DNA from: Spiribacter roseus
GTDB lineage: Bacteria > Pseudomonadota > Gammaproteobacteria > Nitrococcales > Nitrococcaceae
NCBI RefSeq assembly: GCF_002813635.1
Contig: NZ_CP016382.1
Coordinates: forward strand, 1,364,001-1,428,000
Direction: 5' to 3'
DNA: 64,000 nucleotides
The first letter of the stretch is position 1. Each line of letters begins with the position of its first letter. Both the position numbers and the translations under genes were made by a program. A model generated the notes under the pieces. The model was not told the origin of the DNA, ran no database searches, and was given only the letters and a program-made list of their open reading frames with translations. This document shows positions 8,255 to 16,806 of the stretch, in pieces.

Positions 8255-8560
8255 ATGAAAATGACGACTGCGACCGCCGCGATGATCGGTGCACTGGTCC
8301 GGCACGGCCGGCTGGTGCGGGGGACGATGATCGGCCTTATGGGTCTGTCGGTGCTGCTCGACGTGCTCAAGCCATCGCATTACAGCCGCTTTCCCTGGGA
8401 CGGCATACCCGGCTTTACGGCCGTCTTCGCGTTTCTCGGGGCGCTGCTGTTGATTGGCGTGTACAAGGCCATCGGCTATGGCCTCGTCTATCGGCGCCCG
8501 GACTACTATGCCGAGCCGGACGACGACACCGATGATCACGGAGCGTCCGGACATGGGTGA
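8255..8560 (+). CDS. Small two-helix membrane protein within the antiporter operon, function unknown
   Basis: A 101-residue protein that I do not recognise as a canonical Mrp subunit. It has a basic N-terminus, a hydrophobic helix at about 21-39 (RGTMIGLMGLSVLLDVL), a short loop with SHYSRFPWDGIPG, a second helix at about 52-75 (FTAVFAFLGALLLIGVYKAIGYG) and an acidic His-containing tail (PDDDTDDHG). AAGGAA lies 7 bases before the ATG. It sits 19 bases after the second D gene and its stop overlaps the likely start of the third D gene. It is therefore probably an accessory or assembly subunit linking the two D-type proteins. Confidence 0.8.
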   Translation: MKMTTATAAMIGALVRHGRLVRGTMIGLMGLSVLLDVLKPSHYSRFPWDGIPGFTAVFAFLGALLLIGVYKAIGYGLVYRRPDYYAEPDDDTDDHGASGHG

Positions 8561-10235
8561 GTGGCTGCATCCCGCGCTGCTGCTGATGCTGGGCGCCCTG
8601 CCCCTGGCGGTGCTCCAGGGGCGCCAGCGACAGGTCTGGCAGCTGGTCCTGCCACTGCTGGTGCTGGCGGCGGTGGTCGCGCTGCCCGCGGGGCTGACCA
8701 TTCGCCTGGAGCTTGCCGGACTCGAGCTGGTGCCACTGCGGGTCGACAAGCTCAGTCTCGCTTTCGCCTACGTCTTCGCGCTGATCATTTTCATCGGCAA
8801 CGTGTTCGCGCTCCAGGTCGACGACGGTGCCCAGCATGTGGCCGCGGCGTTCTATGCGGCATCCGGCCTGGGGGCGGTGTTCGCCGGCGATCTGATCACG
8901 CTCTACGTGTTCTGGGAAATCATGATGATCGCCTCGGTGTGGCTGATCTGGCGGCGCCGCCGCCAGGCCGCCTACGAGGCGGGGTTCCGCTACCTCATCA
9001 TCCATGCCCTCGGGGGGATGCTGCTGCTCGCGGGCATCATCGCCTACTGGCTTCACACCGGCAGCCTCGCCTTCGAGGCGCTTGACGGCGGTGGCCCGGC
9101 CTTCTATCTGATTCTGGTGGCATTCCTGATCAATGCCGCGGCGCCGCCACTGCATGCCTGGCTGCCCGATGCCTATCCCGAGGCCACCGTCACCGGGACG
9201 GTGTTTCTCAGCGCCTTCACCACCAAGACGGCGGTCTATGTCCTGGCACGGGGCTTTCCGGGCACGGAGCTGCTGGTGTGGCTGGGTGTCTTCATGACGC
9301 TCTACGGCGTGATCTATGCCTTTCTGGTCAACGACATCCGCCGGCTGCTGTCGTATCACATCATCAGCCAGGTGGGTTACATGGTCGCGGGTGTCGGGCT
9401 GGGCAGCGCGCTGGCCATCAGCGGCACGACCGCCCACGCCTTCACCCATATCCTCTACAAGGCGCTGCTGCTGATGGGCGCCGGGGCGGTCCTGCAGATG
9501 ACCGGACGCAGCCGGCTGACCGAACTTGGCGGCCTCTACCGCACCATGCCGGTGACCTTTCTGCTCTATATGGTCGGCGGGCTGTCGATCTCGGCCTTCC
9601 CGCTGTTCAGCGGCTTCGTGAGTAAGACCATGATCATTGAAGCGGCAGCGGTGGAGGGACGCGGGGTGATCTTTCTGCTGATGACCCTGGCGGGCGTTGG
9701 TACCTTCATGAGCACCACCCTGAAGCTGCCCTGGTACACCTTCATGGGCCAGGATTCGGGCCTGCGGCCGCCGGAGGCGCCCCTGAACATGCGCATCGCA
9801 ATGGGAATCGCGGCGTTGCTCTGCTTTGTCATCGGCATCGCACCGGGGTGGCTGTACGCCATCCTGCCCTACCCGGTGGAGTATCAGGCGTATACCGCCG
9901 GTCATCTGATCAAGGAAATGCAGCTGCTGCTGTTCACCGGGCTGGGATTCTTCCTGCTGGTGGGCGTGCTCGGCGGCAAGAACAAGATCAGCCTCGATCT
10001 GGACTGGTTCTACCGCGTGCCCGGCAAGCGGGCGCTGGACCGCCTCGGTGGCGGGGTCCGCCGGGTTGATGCGGCGGCGCGGCAGGCGTTCATGGCACGC
10101 TTTGAGGCACTCGAGGGCTGGGCCACGCATCTGCGACTCAGTGGCTGGCCCCTGCGCAGCTGGCCGACCGGCTCCATGGCGCTTTGGACGGCGGTGGTCC
10201 TTGCCCTGCTGCTGGTCTTTGGCCTGGGGAGATGA
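8553..10235 (+). CDS. Third D-type (NuoL/MrpD-like) subunit with C-terminal extension; TM7 lysine replaced by Asn
   Basis: A 560-residue NuoL/M/MrpD-family membrane protein. E122 (VFWEIMMIASVW) and K225 (FTTKTAVYV) match the helix-5 and helix-8 residues of its two paralogues. The helix-7 lysine is N194 (FLINAAAPPLHAWLP, codon AAT at 9132-9134); the 31-residue spacing to K225 is the same as in the other two copies. After the core, a further segment of about 100 residues (DLDWFYRVPGKRALD onward) contains charged amphipathic stretches and ends with a final helix (MALWTAVVLALLLVFGLG). The ATG at 8553 is chosen because GGAG precedes it; an ATG seven codons upstream has no such site. It is the last gene of the operon. 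Confidence 0.88.
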   Translation: MGEWLHPALLLMLGALPLAVLQGRQRQVWQLVLPLLVLAAVVALPAGLTIRLELAGLELVPLRVDKLSLAFAYVFALIIFIGNVFALQVDDGAQHVAAAFYAASGLGAVFAGDLITLYVFWEIMMIASVWLIWRRRRQAAYEAGFRYLIIHALGGMLLLAGIIAYWLHTGSLAFEALDGGGPAFYLILVAFLINAAAPPLHAWLPDAYPEATVTGTVFLSAFTTKTAVYVLARGFPGTELLVWLGVFMTLYGVIYAFLVNDIRRLLSYHIISQVGYMVAGVGLGSALAISGTTAHAFTHILYKALLLMGAGAVLQMTGRSRLTELGGLYRTMPVTFLLYMVGGLSISAFPLFSGFVSKTMIIEAAAVEGRGVIFLLMTLAGVGTFMSTTLKLPWYTFMGQDSGLRPPEAPLNMRIAMGIAALLCFVIGIAPGWLYAILPYPVEYQAYTAGHLIKEMQLLLFTGLGFFLLVGVLGGKNKISLDLDWFYRVPGKRALDRLGGGVRRVDAAARQAFMARFEALEGWATHLRLSGWPLRSWPTGSMALWTAVVLALLLVFGLGR

Positions 10236-10251
10236 GGTGCGGCGGGAAGAC

Positions 10252-10327
<76 letters not shown>

Positions 10328-10339
10328 AATCGGGGCGAT

Positions 10340-10368
10340 ATGTTAGACGAGGCATGCGGTTCAGACAA
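10340..10368 (-). promoter_or_regulatory. Candidate sigma-70 promoter for tRNA-Thr
   Basis: On the minus strand TTGTCT (10363-10368), a 17-base spacer and TAACAT (10340-10345) lie just after the stop of the pilin gene, 12 bases before the mature tRNA 5' end. Each hexamer matches the consensus at 4 of 6 positions. The placement suits independent transcription of the tRNA. Confidence 0.45.
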
Positions 10369-10370
10369 GA

Positions 10371-10844
10371 CTAGCGCCAGCAGCGCCGAACCCGATCCGC
10401 GGCGGTCTGGACCGCTCCCGCCAGGTCGGCCATCACGCCACGGCGGCCATCATCCCGCACCACCAGAGCCGCACACCCCGGGGCCTGCGCCCCGTGTCCA
10501 TCGGTGGCCCGTGGTCGGACCCGCAGCTGCCAGGCAACCGGGTCGGTGGTCATGCCACCCCAGGTCGGCTCGCCGGGGACACCGGCCTCAAAACGATAGC
10601 GATCCGACAGACGTAACCGGCAGGCCGCGTCCGAGCCGGCCACCGCAAAGCCGGCGTAGTCCTCACCCTCCAGACGATGCCGGTCCAGCTGGCCGGCAAG
10701 CTCGAGCAGGCAGGCGCCGGCCTGGGTGGATTCAACCCGACTCATGGGCTGGAGGTACGCCGGCACGGCCGCCAGGGCGAGGATGGCCACGATCGCCAGG
10801 GCGATCAGCATCTCCAGCAGCGTGAATCCGTTCGAAGGGCGCAT
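10371..10844 (-). CDS. PilE-like type IV minor pilin / prepilin
   Basis: A 157-residue prepilin with a short basic leader (MRPSNG) and the class III signal G/FTLLEMLIALAIVAILA. Cleavage after G6 and N-methylation of F7 by a prepilin peptidase are expected, and Glu5 of the mature protein is present. The C-terminal domain carries Cys residues at about 43, 75, 124 and 155 that could form disulfides. Overall it resembles PilE-type minor pilins found downstream of ispH in related genomes. GGAGG is only one base before the ATG, which is unusually close. It is divergent from the FimT-like gene. No pilV, pilW, pilX or pilY1 accompanies it. Confidence 0.75.
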   Translation of the reverse strand: MRPSNGFTLLEMLIALAIVAILALAAVPAYLQPMSRVESTQAGACLLELAGQLDRHRLEGEDYAGFAVAGSDAACRLRLSDRYRFEAGVPGEPTWGGMTTDPVAWQLRVRPRATDGHGAQAPGCAALVVRDDGRRGVMADLAGAVQTAADRVRRCWR

Positions 10845-10935
10845 GCCTCCAAGCTGCCAGACTCCGACCAGCGGGCCTCGACGCAGCGGACCAGTGCGCT
10901 AGATTGGACGATCACCGGGGTCAAGGCGATCTTCA

Positions 10936-11457
10936 ATGCCCGCACAGCACGGCCACACCCTGCTCGGACTGCTCGTCACGCTCGCGCTGGCGGCGGTGCT
11001 CGTCATGCTGAGTGCGCCGGGTTTCTCCGACCTGGCCCATAAGGCGCGGCTCGACAGCGCCACCGACCGCCTGCACGGGGCGGTCCGGCATGCCCGCCAC
11101 GCGGCGGTGACACGCGGGCGGGCGGTGGTGATCGCCGCCACCGACAGGACCTGGCACAAGGGCTGGATGATCTTTGTCGATGCCAACGGCGACGGCCGCC
11201 GGCAACCCCGCGAGGAGCGGCTTGCGACCGCGGCCGCTTTACCCACTTCCATCACCGCGGCCACCAATGCCGGCATTGGGGGAGCACTGCACTACCAGCC
11301 CAGTGGCGCCACCCGCCGTCCCGGTGGCAGCCTGCAGATGGGCACACTGTCGCTGTGTCAGCGCACGCCGGCGGGCCGGCTGCGCGCGGCCCGGTCAATG
11401 ATCGTCAATGCCGCCGGACGGGCCCGCATCGAGTCCGCCGCGGCATCGGCCTGCTGA
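10936..11457 (+). CDS. FimT/GspH-like minor pseudopilin lacking Glu5, with GRxR motif
   Basis: A 173-residue prepilin-like protein. The leader MPAQHG is followed by HTLLGLLVTLALAAVLVML, so mature residue 5 is Gly (residue 11) instead of the usual Glu, and residue 1 is His instead of Phe. The C-terminal domain fits GspH/FimT, ending with MIVNAAGRARI. Residues 161-164 are G-R-A-R, the GRxR pattern linked to DNA binding by FimT in natural transformation. C141 and C173 may pair. It is convergent with ispH, with no base between the two stop codons. Confidence 0.72.
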   Translation: MPAQHGHTLLGLLVTLALAAVLVMLSAPGFSDLAHKARLDSATDRLHGAVRHARHAAVTRGRAVVIAATDRTWHKGWMIFVDANGDGRRQPREERLATAAALPTSITAATNAGIGGALHYQPSGATRRPGGSLQMGTLSLCQRTPAGRLRAARSMIVNAAGRARIESAAASAC

Positions 11458-12441
11458 TCAGTCGGCGACCGTCTTGATCTCGCCACGCTTGGGGATCGCC
11501 CGCAGCAAATCACGCGGCATTGAGAACACCACATCCTCGGTGTAGCTGCCGCTGGTGTCCGGGCGCTGTGCCCCCCAGTCCACCAGCTGATCGATGACCG
11601 CCTGCACCAATGATTCGGGGGCGGAGGCGCCGGCGGTCACGCCGATGCGGCCGGCATCGGCCACCCAGTCGCGCTCGAGTTCGACGGCGCGATCAATCTG
11701 GTGGGCGGGCACTCCAAGGCGCTCCGAGAGCTCGGTGAGGCGCCGCGTGTTCGAGCTGTTGGTCGATCCCACGATCACCATCACGTCCACCTCGCCGGCC
11801 AATTCGCGAACGGCATCCTGGCGATTCTGGGTGGCGTAGCAGATGTCGTCCTTGCGCGGCGCCTCGATGCGCGGAAACCGCGTCTGAAGAGCCTCGATCA
11901 CCGATGCCGTGTCATCCATGGACAGGGTGGTCTGGGTGACGAAGGCCAGATCATCCGGGTTCTTGACGGTCAGCGCGTGGGCGTCCGCCGGCGTCTCGAC
12001 AAGGTGAATGCCGCCCTGGTCGGCGCGCTCCCCGACGTACTGACCGATGGTGCCCTCCACCTCCGGGTGACCGTCATGACCGATCAGGATCACTTCACGG
12101 CCCTGCCGGGCGTGCTTGCGCACCTCCATATGTACCTTGGTCACCAGCGGACAGGTGGCATCGAACACGTGCAGGCCACGCTCCACCGCCTCGTCCCGGA
12201 CCGACTGGGATACCCCGTGGGCCGAAAAGATCAGCGTCGACCCGGCGGGCACGCCATCCAGTTCCTCGACGAAGATCGCCCCCTTGTCCCGCAGGTCGTC
12301 GACCACCAGGCGGTTATGCACCACTTCATGACGCACATAGATCGGCCGTCCGAACGCCTCCAGCGCCTGTTCGACGATACTGATGGCACGGTCCACGCCC
12401 GCGCAGAAGCCGCGGGGGTTGGCGAGTCTGATTTCCTGCAT
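11458..12441 (-). CDS. ispH: IspH, 4-hydroxy-3-methylbut-2-enyl diphosphate reductase
   Basis: IspH catalyses the last step of the MEP isoprenoid pathway, reducing HMBPP to IPP and DMAPP with an iron-sulfur cluster. The 327 residues contain the three cluster cysteines C13 (GFCAGVDRA), C97 (DATCPLV) and C201 (DICYATQ), plus the substrate-binding [17 protein letters not shown] lies 8 bases before the ATG. It ends the murJ-ribF-ileS-lspA-ispH series. The fkpB gene that often sits between lspA and ispH is absent here; the gap is only 42 bases. Confidence 0.97.
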   Translation of the reverse strand: MQEIRLANPRGFCAGVDRAISIVEQALEAFGRPIYVRHEVVHNRLVVDDLRDKGAIFVEELDGVPAGSTLIFSAHGVSQSVRDEAVERGLHVFDATCPLVTKVHMEVRKHARQGREVILIGHDGHPEVEGTIGQYVGERADQGGIHLVETPADAHALTVKNPDDLAFVTQTTLSMDDTASVIEALQTRFPRIEAPRKDDICYATQNRQDAVRELAGEVDVMVIVGSTNSSNTRRLTELSERLGVPAHQIDRAVELERDWVADAGRIGVTAGASAPESLVQAVIDQLVDWGAQRPDTSGSYTEDVVFSMPRDLLRAIPKRGEIKTVAD

Positions 12442-12483
12442 TGTGCGAGTCTCCCATGGCGGATCAGGTACGGCCCCGGCGAC

Positions 12484-12963
12484 TCAGCGAGCGCGTCGCC
12501 AGTCCAGCCAGGCCGTGAGAAGGATCATCACGACGCCCACCGTAATCGCCGCGTCGGCCACGTTAAAAGCCGGCCAGTGCCAGCCACCGTAATGAACGTC
12601 GATAAAATCGATGACCGCGCCCAGCCGGACGCGGTCGATGAGGTTTCCCACGGCGCCGCCCAGTATCAGTCCCAGCCCCGCGGCCTCAAGGCGTCGCCCG
12701 CCCGCCAGGCTGCGCAGCCAGTGCAGCAGATACAGGCTGACGACCACCGCCACCCCGATCAACAGCCAGCGCTGCCAGCCTGCGGCATCGGCCAGAAAGC
12801 TGAACGCCGCACCGGTATTGAAGGCGAGGGTCAGATTGACCAGGGGCAGCAGCGCTTCGGGCGTATAGGGCGACAGGCTGTTGAAGGCCAGCCACTTGCT
12901 GGCCTGGTCGACGACCAGCACCGTCAGACCGAGCAGTAACCCGAATCGCAGTCCGCTGCGCAT
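12484..12963 (-). CDS. lspA: LspA, lipoprotein signal peptidase (signal peptidase II)
   Basis: LspA is an inner-membrane aspartyl protease that removes signal peptides from prolipoproteins after lipidation. The 159 residues form four helices. The catalytic pair is D110 (GNLIDRV) and D137 (FNVADAA), and the conserved VVDQASKW and [11 protein letters not shown] segments are present. It overlaps the ileS stop by one base. LpoA in this window, with its lipobox, is a likely substrate. Confidence 0.97.
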   Translation of the reverse strand: MRSGLRFGLLLGLTVLVVDQASKWLAFNSLSPYTPEALLPLVNLTLAFNTGAAFSFLADAAGWQRWLLIGVAVVVSLYLLHWLRSLAGGRRLEAAGLGLILGGAVGNLIDRVRLGAVIDFIDVHYGGWHWPAFNVADAAITVGVVMILLTAWLDWRRAR

Positions 12964-15782
12964 CAGACGAACCGGCGTGTCTCACCGTCGCCGGCGATAT
13001 TGCTGACACAGCGCGAGCAGATTGCCGGATGGTCCCGATCCTCTCCCACATCGGCGCGCCGGTGCCAGCAACGCTCGCACTTGTCATGCCCGCTTGCCTG
13101 GACGCTGAACAGAAACCGCGTCCCGTCGCCCAGATGCGCGGCCCGGGCCTGGTCATCCGCCTCGGATAGCGGATGCACCCGCGCCGCGGAGGTGATCAGG
13201 ACAAAGCGCAGCTCATCACCCAGGGCCTGCCAGCGCGCCGCCAGCGGCTCAGGGCAGTACAGATCAACCTCGGCTTCAAGTGTCGCGCCCAGCTGCTGGT
13301 CGTTGCGCATGGCCTCGATCCGTTTGGCCACCGCGTCGCGCAGCGTCAGGACATCCTCCCAGAAAGCCCGGTTCATCAGCCCGTCGTCGAGCGGCGTCAG
13401 CCCCCCGTACCACTCGGCCTCCAGGACCGTCCCGGCATGCTCGCCGGGCAGATGCTCCCAGATTTCGTCGGCGGTGAAGGACAGCACCGGCATCAGCCAG
13501 CGGACCAGTGCCTCGGCGATATGCCACATGGCCGTCTGCGCGGAACGCCGCGGGAGACTGTCCGCCCCGGTGGTGTACTGGCGATCCTTGATGACATCCA
13601 GGTAGAAACCGCCCAGATCAAGCACGCAGAAATGGTGAACGCGCTGGTAGAGCTGATGGAAGTCGAAGCGCTGGGCATCATCGATAATGGCCTCCTGCAG
13701 CTGCAGGGCGCGGTCGACCACCCAGCGGTCAAGGGCCAGCATCTGCCCGGGCGCGAGGGCATTGGCGGACGGTTCGAAGCCGTCCAGATTGGCCAGCAGG
13801 AAACGCGCCGTGTTGCGCAGCCGGCGATAGGCATCGGCGGTGCGTTTGAGGATATCGTCGGACACCGCGATCTCGCCGGTGTAATCCGACGAGGCCACCC
13901 AGAGTCGCAGGATATCCGCCCCCAAGGCGTTCATGACCGACTGGGGCGCGACGACGTTCCCCTTTGACTTGGACATCTTCCGGCCCTGCTCATCCACCGT
14001 GAAGCCGTGGGTGAGCACGGTCTTATACGGCGGCCTGCCGTCGATCATCATGCCGGTGAGCAGTGACGACTGGAACCAGCCGCGGTACTGGTCGCTGCCC
14101 TCCAGATAGAGGTCGGCCGGCCACTGCAGGTCATCCCGCCCGCGCAGCACCGTGGCGTGCGTGGTCCCGGAGTCGAACCAGACGTCGAGGATATCGGTGA
14201 CCTTTTCGTAGCGCTCGGCTTCGTCACCCAGCAGCTCCCGGGGGTCGAGCTCGAACCAGGCATCGATCCCGTCCTGTTCCATGCGCTGCGCCACTGCCTC
14301 GATCAGGCGATCAGTCTGCGGATGCGGTTCGCCCGTCTCGCGGTCGATGAAAAGCGCGATCGGCACTCCCCAGTTACGCTGTCGCGAGATGCACCACTCG
14401 GGCCGGTTGGCGATCATGGCGGCCATGCGCTCCTCGCCCCAGGCGGGATGCCAGTTCACCTGCGGCAGTGCGTCGAGGGTACGGGCACGGACCTGCGATG
14501 CCTCGAGGTTGAGAAACCACTGCGGGGTCGCGCGGAACAGGATCGGTGTCTTGTGCCGCCAGCAGTGCGGATAGCTGTGGGCATAGGGCTCGTGATGGGC
14601 AAGGGCCCCCGACGCCTCGAGGCGTTCGACGATGCCGCGGTTGGCATCAAACACGAACTGCCCGGCGAACTCGCCGCCGCGGAAGCGTCCGGCGTCGTCG
14701 ATGGGGTTTTCCAGCGGCAGGTGGTAGGCCTGACCCACCTCGAAATCGTCGGCACCGTGGTCGGGCGCCGTATGAACCGCTCCGGTGCCGGCCTCGGTGG
14801 TGACGTGCTCGCCCATGATCAGCGGCACATGGCGGTCCAGGAATGGATGCACGAGGGTGAGTTCCTCGAGATGCTCGCCCCGGCACCGTCCGACGATACC
14901 GAAATGCTCGATGCCATAACGGGCCAGCGCGGTTTCGTGCAGGGCCTCGGCCAGCAGCATGTACTCGCGGCCATGCTCGACGGACACCAGCACGTAGTCG
15001 AACTGCGGGTGCAGCGCCACCGCCTGATTGGCCGGGATCGTCCACGGTGTGGTGGTCCAGATCATGACTGAGACCGGCGCGTCGCCCACGTCGACACTGG
15101 CCCCACAGCGCCGCGCAAGCCCCTCGCCATCCAGCGCGCGGAACCGCACATCGACGGCGGGCGAGGTATGGGCCTCGTACTCGACTTCGGCCTCGGCCAG
15201 TGCCGAGCCGCAGTCCATGCACCAGTGCACGGGCTTGAAGCCGCGTTTGAGATGGCCATTCCGCACGATCTCGCCCAGCGCCCGCAGGATGTTCGCCTCG
15301 GTCCGGGGGGCCATGGTCAGATACGGGTTCTGCCAGTCGCCGAGCACGCCCAGGCGCTGGAAATCCTCGCTCTGCCCGGCGACCTGCTCGGTGGCGAACT
15401 CGCGGCAGGCATCGCGGAAAGCGCGCTCGCTGACCGCTTCGCCGGCCTTGCCGATGGTCTGCTCGACCTTATGCTCGATGGGCAGGCCATGGCAGTCCCA
15501 GCCCGGCACATAGACCGAATCGAAGCCATCCAGACTGCGGCTTTTGACGATCACATCCTTGAGGATCTTGTTGACGGCATGGCCGATATGAATGCTGCCA
15601 TTGGCGTAGGGTGGCCCGTCATGCAGTACATAACGGGTCCGCCCGCGGCGCGCCTCACGCAGACGCTCGTAGACGTCCTCCTCGCGCCAGCGCGCCAGGC
15701 GCCGGGGCTCGCTCTTGGCCAAGCCGGCGCGCATCGGGAATGCGGTCCTTGGAAGGTTGAGGGTGTCCTTGTAATCGCTCAC
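12963..15782 (-). CDS. ileS: IleS, isoleucyl-tRNA synthetase
   Basis: A class I aminoacyl-tRNA synthetase charging tRNA-Ile, with an editing domain. The 939 residues include HIGH (65-68), the CP1 editing domain with [17 protein letters not shown] in [10 protein letters not shown], and a C-terminal zinc site (CERCWHR...CSRC). I choose the GTG at 15780-15782: AGGA lies upstream, it gives the usual start [11 protein letters not shown], and it overlaps the ribF stop region by only a few bases. The frame stays open 26 codons further up, but inside ribF. Confidence 0.96.
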   Translation of the reverse strand: MSDYKDTLNLPRTAFPMRAGLAKSEPRRLARWREEDVYERLREARRGRTRYVLHDGPPYANGSIHIGHAVNKILKDVIVKSRSLDGFDSVYVPGWDCHGLPIEHKVEQTIGKAGEAVSERAFRDACREFATEQVAGQSEDFQRLGVLGDWQNPYLTMAPRTEANILRALGEIVRNGHLKRGFKPVHWCMDCGSALAEAEVEYEAHTSPAVDVRFRALDGEGLARRCGASVDVGDAPVSVMIWTTTPWTIPANQAVALHPQFDYVLVSVEHGREYMLLAEALHETALARYGIEHFGIVGRCRGEHLEELTLVHPFLDRHVPLIMGEHVTTEAGTGAVHTAPDHGADDFEVGQAYHLPLENPIDDAGRFRGGEFAGQFVFDANRGIVERLEASGALAHHEPYAHSYPHCWRHKTPILFRATPQWFLNLEASQVRARTLDALPQVNWHPAWGEERMAAMIANRPEWCISRQRNWGVPIALFIDRETGEPHPQTDRLIEAVAQRMEQDGIDAWFELDPRELLGDEAERYEKVTDILDVWFDSGTTHATVLRGRDDLQWPADLYLEGSDQYRGWFQSSLLTGMMIDGRPPYKTVLTHGFTVDEQGRKMSKSKGNVVAPQSVMNALGADILRLWVASSDYTGEIAVSDDILKRTADAYRRLRNTARFLLANLDGFEPSANALAPGQMLALDRWVVDRALQLQEAIIDDAQRFDFHQLYQRVHHFCVLDLGGFYLDVIKDRQYTTGADSLPRRSAQTAMWHIAEALVRWLMPVLSFTADEIWEHLPGEHAGTVLEAEWYGGLTPLDDGLMNRAFWEDVLTLRDAVAKRIEAMRNDQQLGATLEAEVDLYCPEPLAARWQALGDELRFVLITSAARVHPLSEADDQARAAHLGDGTRFLFSVQASGHDKCERCWHRRADVGEDRDHPAICSRCVSNIAGDGETRRFV

Positions 15783-15786
15783 GGAT

Positions 15787-16740
15787 TCATCCTGCGCTGT
15801 TGGCTGTGAGATAACCGTGGTCCACGAACCACGTCCGGGCCGCGGCGACATCCGCGGCAATCTGTTCTTTCAGGGCGTCGAGGCCATCAAAGCGTTCTTC
15901 ACCGCGCTGCCGGGTCAGAAACTCCACCTCAATGGGGCGACCGTAGAGATCGCCGGAGAAGTCCAGCAGATACGTCTCGAGCAGCGTCTCCACACCGTTG
16001 ACGGTCGGGCGCGTACCCAGGCTCGCGACTCCGGGGCGCGGTTCGCCCAGGCCATGAACCCGGACATTGAAAATGCCGCGCATCGGCGGCGGATGCGGCC
16101 CGAAACGGATATTGGCCGTCGGCCAGCCCAGCTCCCGACCCAGCGCCTCGCCGTGGGCGACCCGCCCGGTGATGCGCAGGCGGTGGCCGAGCAGACGTTC
16201 GGCGGTGGCCAGATCACCCGCCTCGAGGGCTTCACGAACGCGGGTACTGCTGACCCGCGAATCGCCGTCATGGACTGTGGGCATGCGCTCAAGCTCAAAG
16301 CCGAAGGCCTGCGCCGCCGAGCGGAGCATGCTGAAGTCGCCCCGGCGTCGATGCCCGAAGCGGAAGTCATCGCCCACCATGAGAAACCGCACGTCCAGGG
16401 CGTCGATCAGCAGTCGGCGCATGAAATCCTCCGCCGGCTCCCGGGCAAGGCGATGGTCAAAGCGCAGGCACAGGGTGCGCTCCACGCCCAGCGATTCGAG
16501 GATGCGCAGCTTGTCGCGCAGGCGGGTGATGCGCCCCGGCGCCCGGTCGGGCGTGAAGAATTCGCGCGGCTGGGGCTCGAACAGGATGACGGTCGCCGGC
16601 CGCTGAAGCCGGCGGCCGGCCGCATGCAGGGCCTCGATCACCGCCTGATGGCCGCGATGGATGCCGTCGAAGGTACCGATGGTGGCCACACACGGCCGGT
16701 GCCGCTGCTCGAGGTTATGCGCGCCGCGGATGAGTTCCAT
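15787..16740 (-). CDS. ribF: RibF, bifunctional riboflavin kinase / FAD synthetase
   Basis: RibF makes FMN from riboflavin and then FAD. The N-terminal nucleotidyltransferase domain (about 1-180) has [10 protein letters not shown] near residue 22 and SSTRVREAL near 160. The C-terminal flavokinase domain (about 185-305) has [10 protein letters not shown]. At 317 residues it is normal in length. It lies just upstream of ileS, as in many gammaproteobacteria. A TATACT-like -10 is visible on the minus strand at 16774-16779, but no good -35. Confidence 0.96.
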   Translation of the reverse strand: MELIRGAHNLEQRHRPCVATIGTFDGIHRGHQAVIEALHAAGRRLQRPATVILFEPQPREFFTPDRAPGRITRLRDKLRILESLGVERTLCLRFDHRLAREPAEDFMRRLLIDALDVRFLMVGDDFRFGHRRRGDFSMLRSAAQAFGFELERMPTVHDGDSRVSSTRVREALEAGDLATAERLLGHRLRITGRVAHGEALGRELGWPTANIRFGPHPPPMRGIFNVRVHGLGEPRPGVASLGTRPTVNGVETLLETYLLDFSGDLYGRPIEVEFLTRQRGEERFDGLDALKEQIAADVAAARTWFVDHGYLTANSAG

Positions 16741-16806
16741 GCTCTGTATCCAACCCGATCATGATCAACCCGCAGTATACGGGAGCCGGTGGCCATCCAG
16801 CCATGT

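Noticed and set aside
13276-13527. Small frames inside ileS, such as an 83-codon frame at this position
   Set aside because: They overlap the well-conserved C-terminal part of IleS in another frame and have no family features.
15783-15860. Extending ileS 26 codons upstream to an ATG
   Set aside because: The extension lies inside ribF, is not IleS-like, and the GTG start has a ribosome site and the typical N-terminus.
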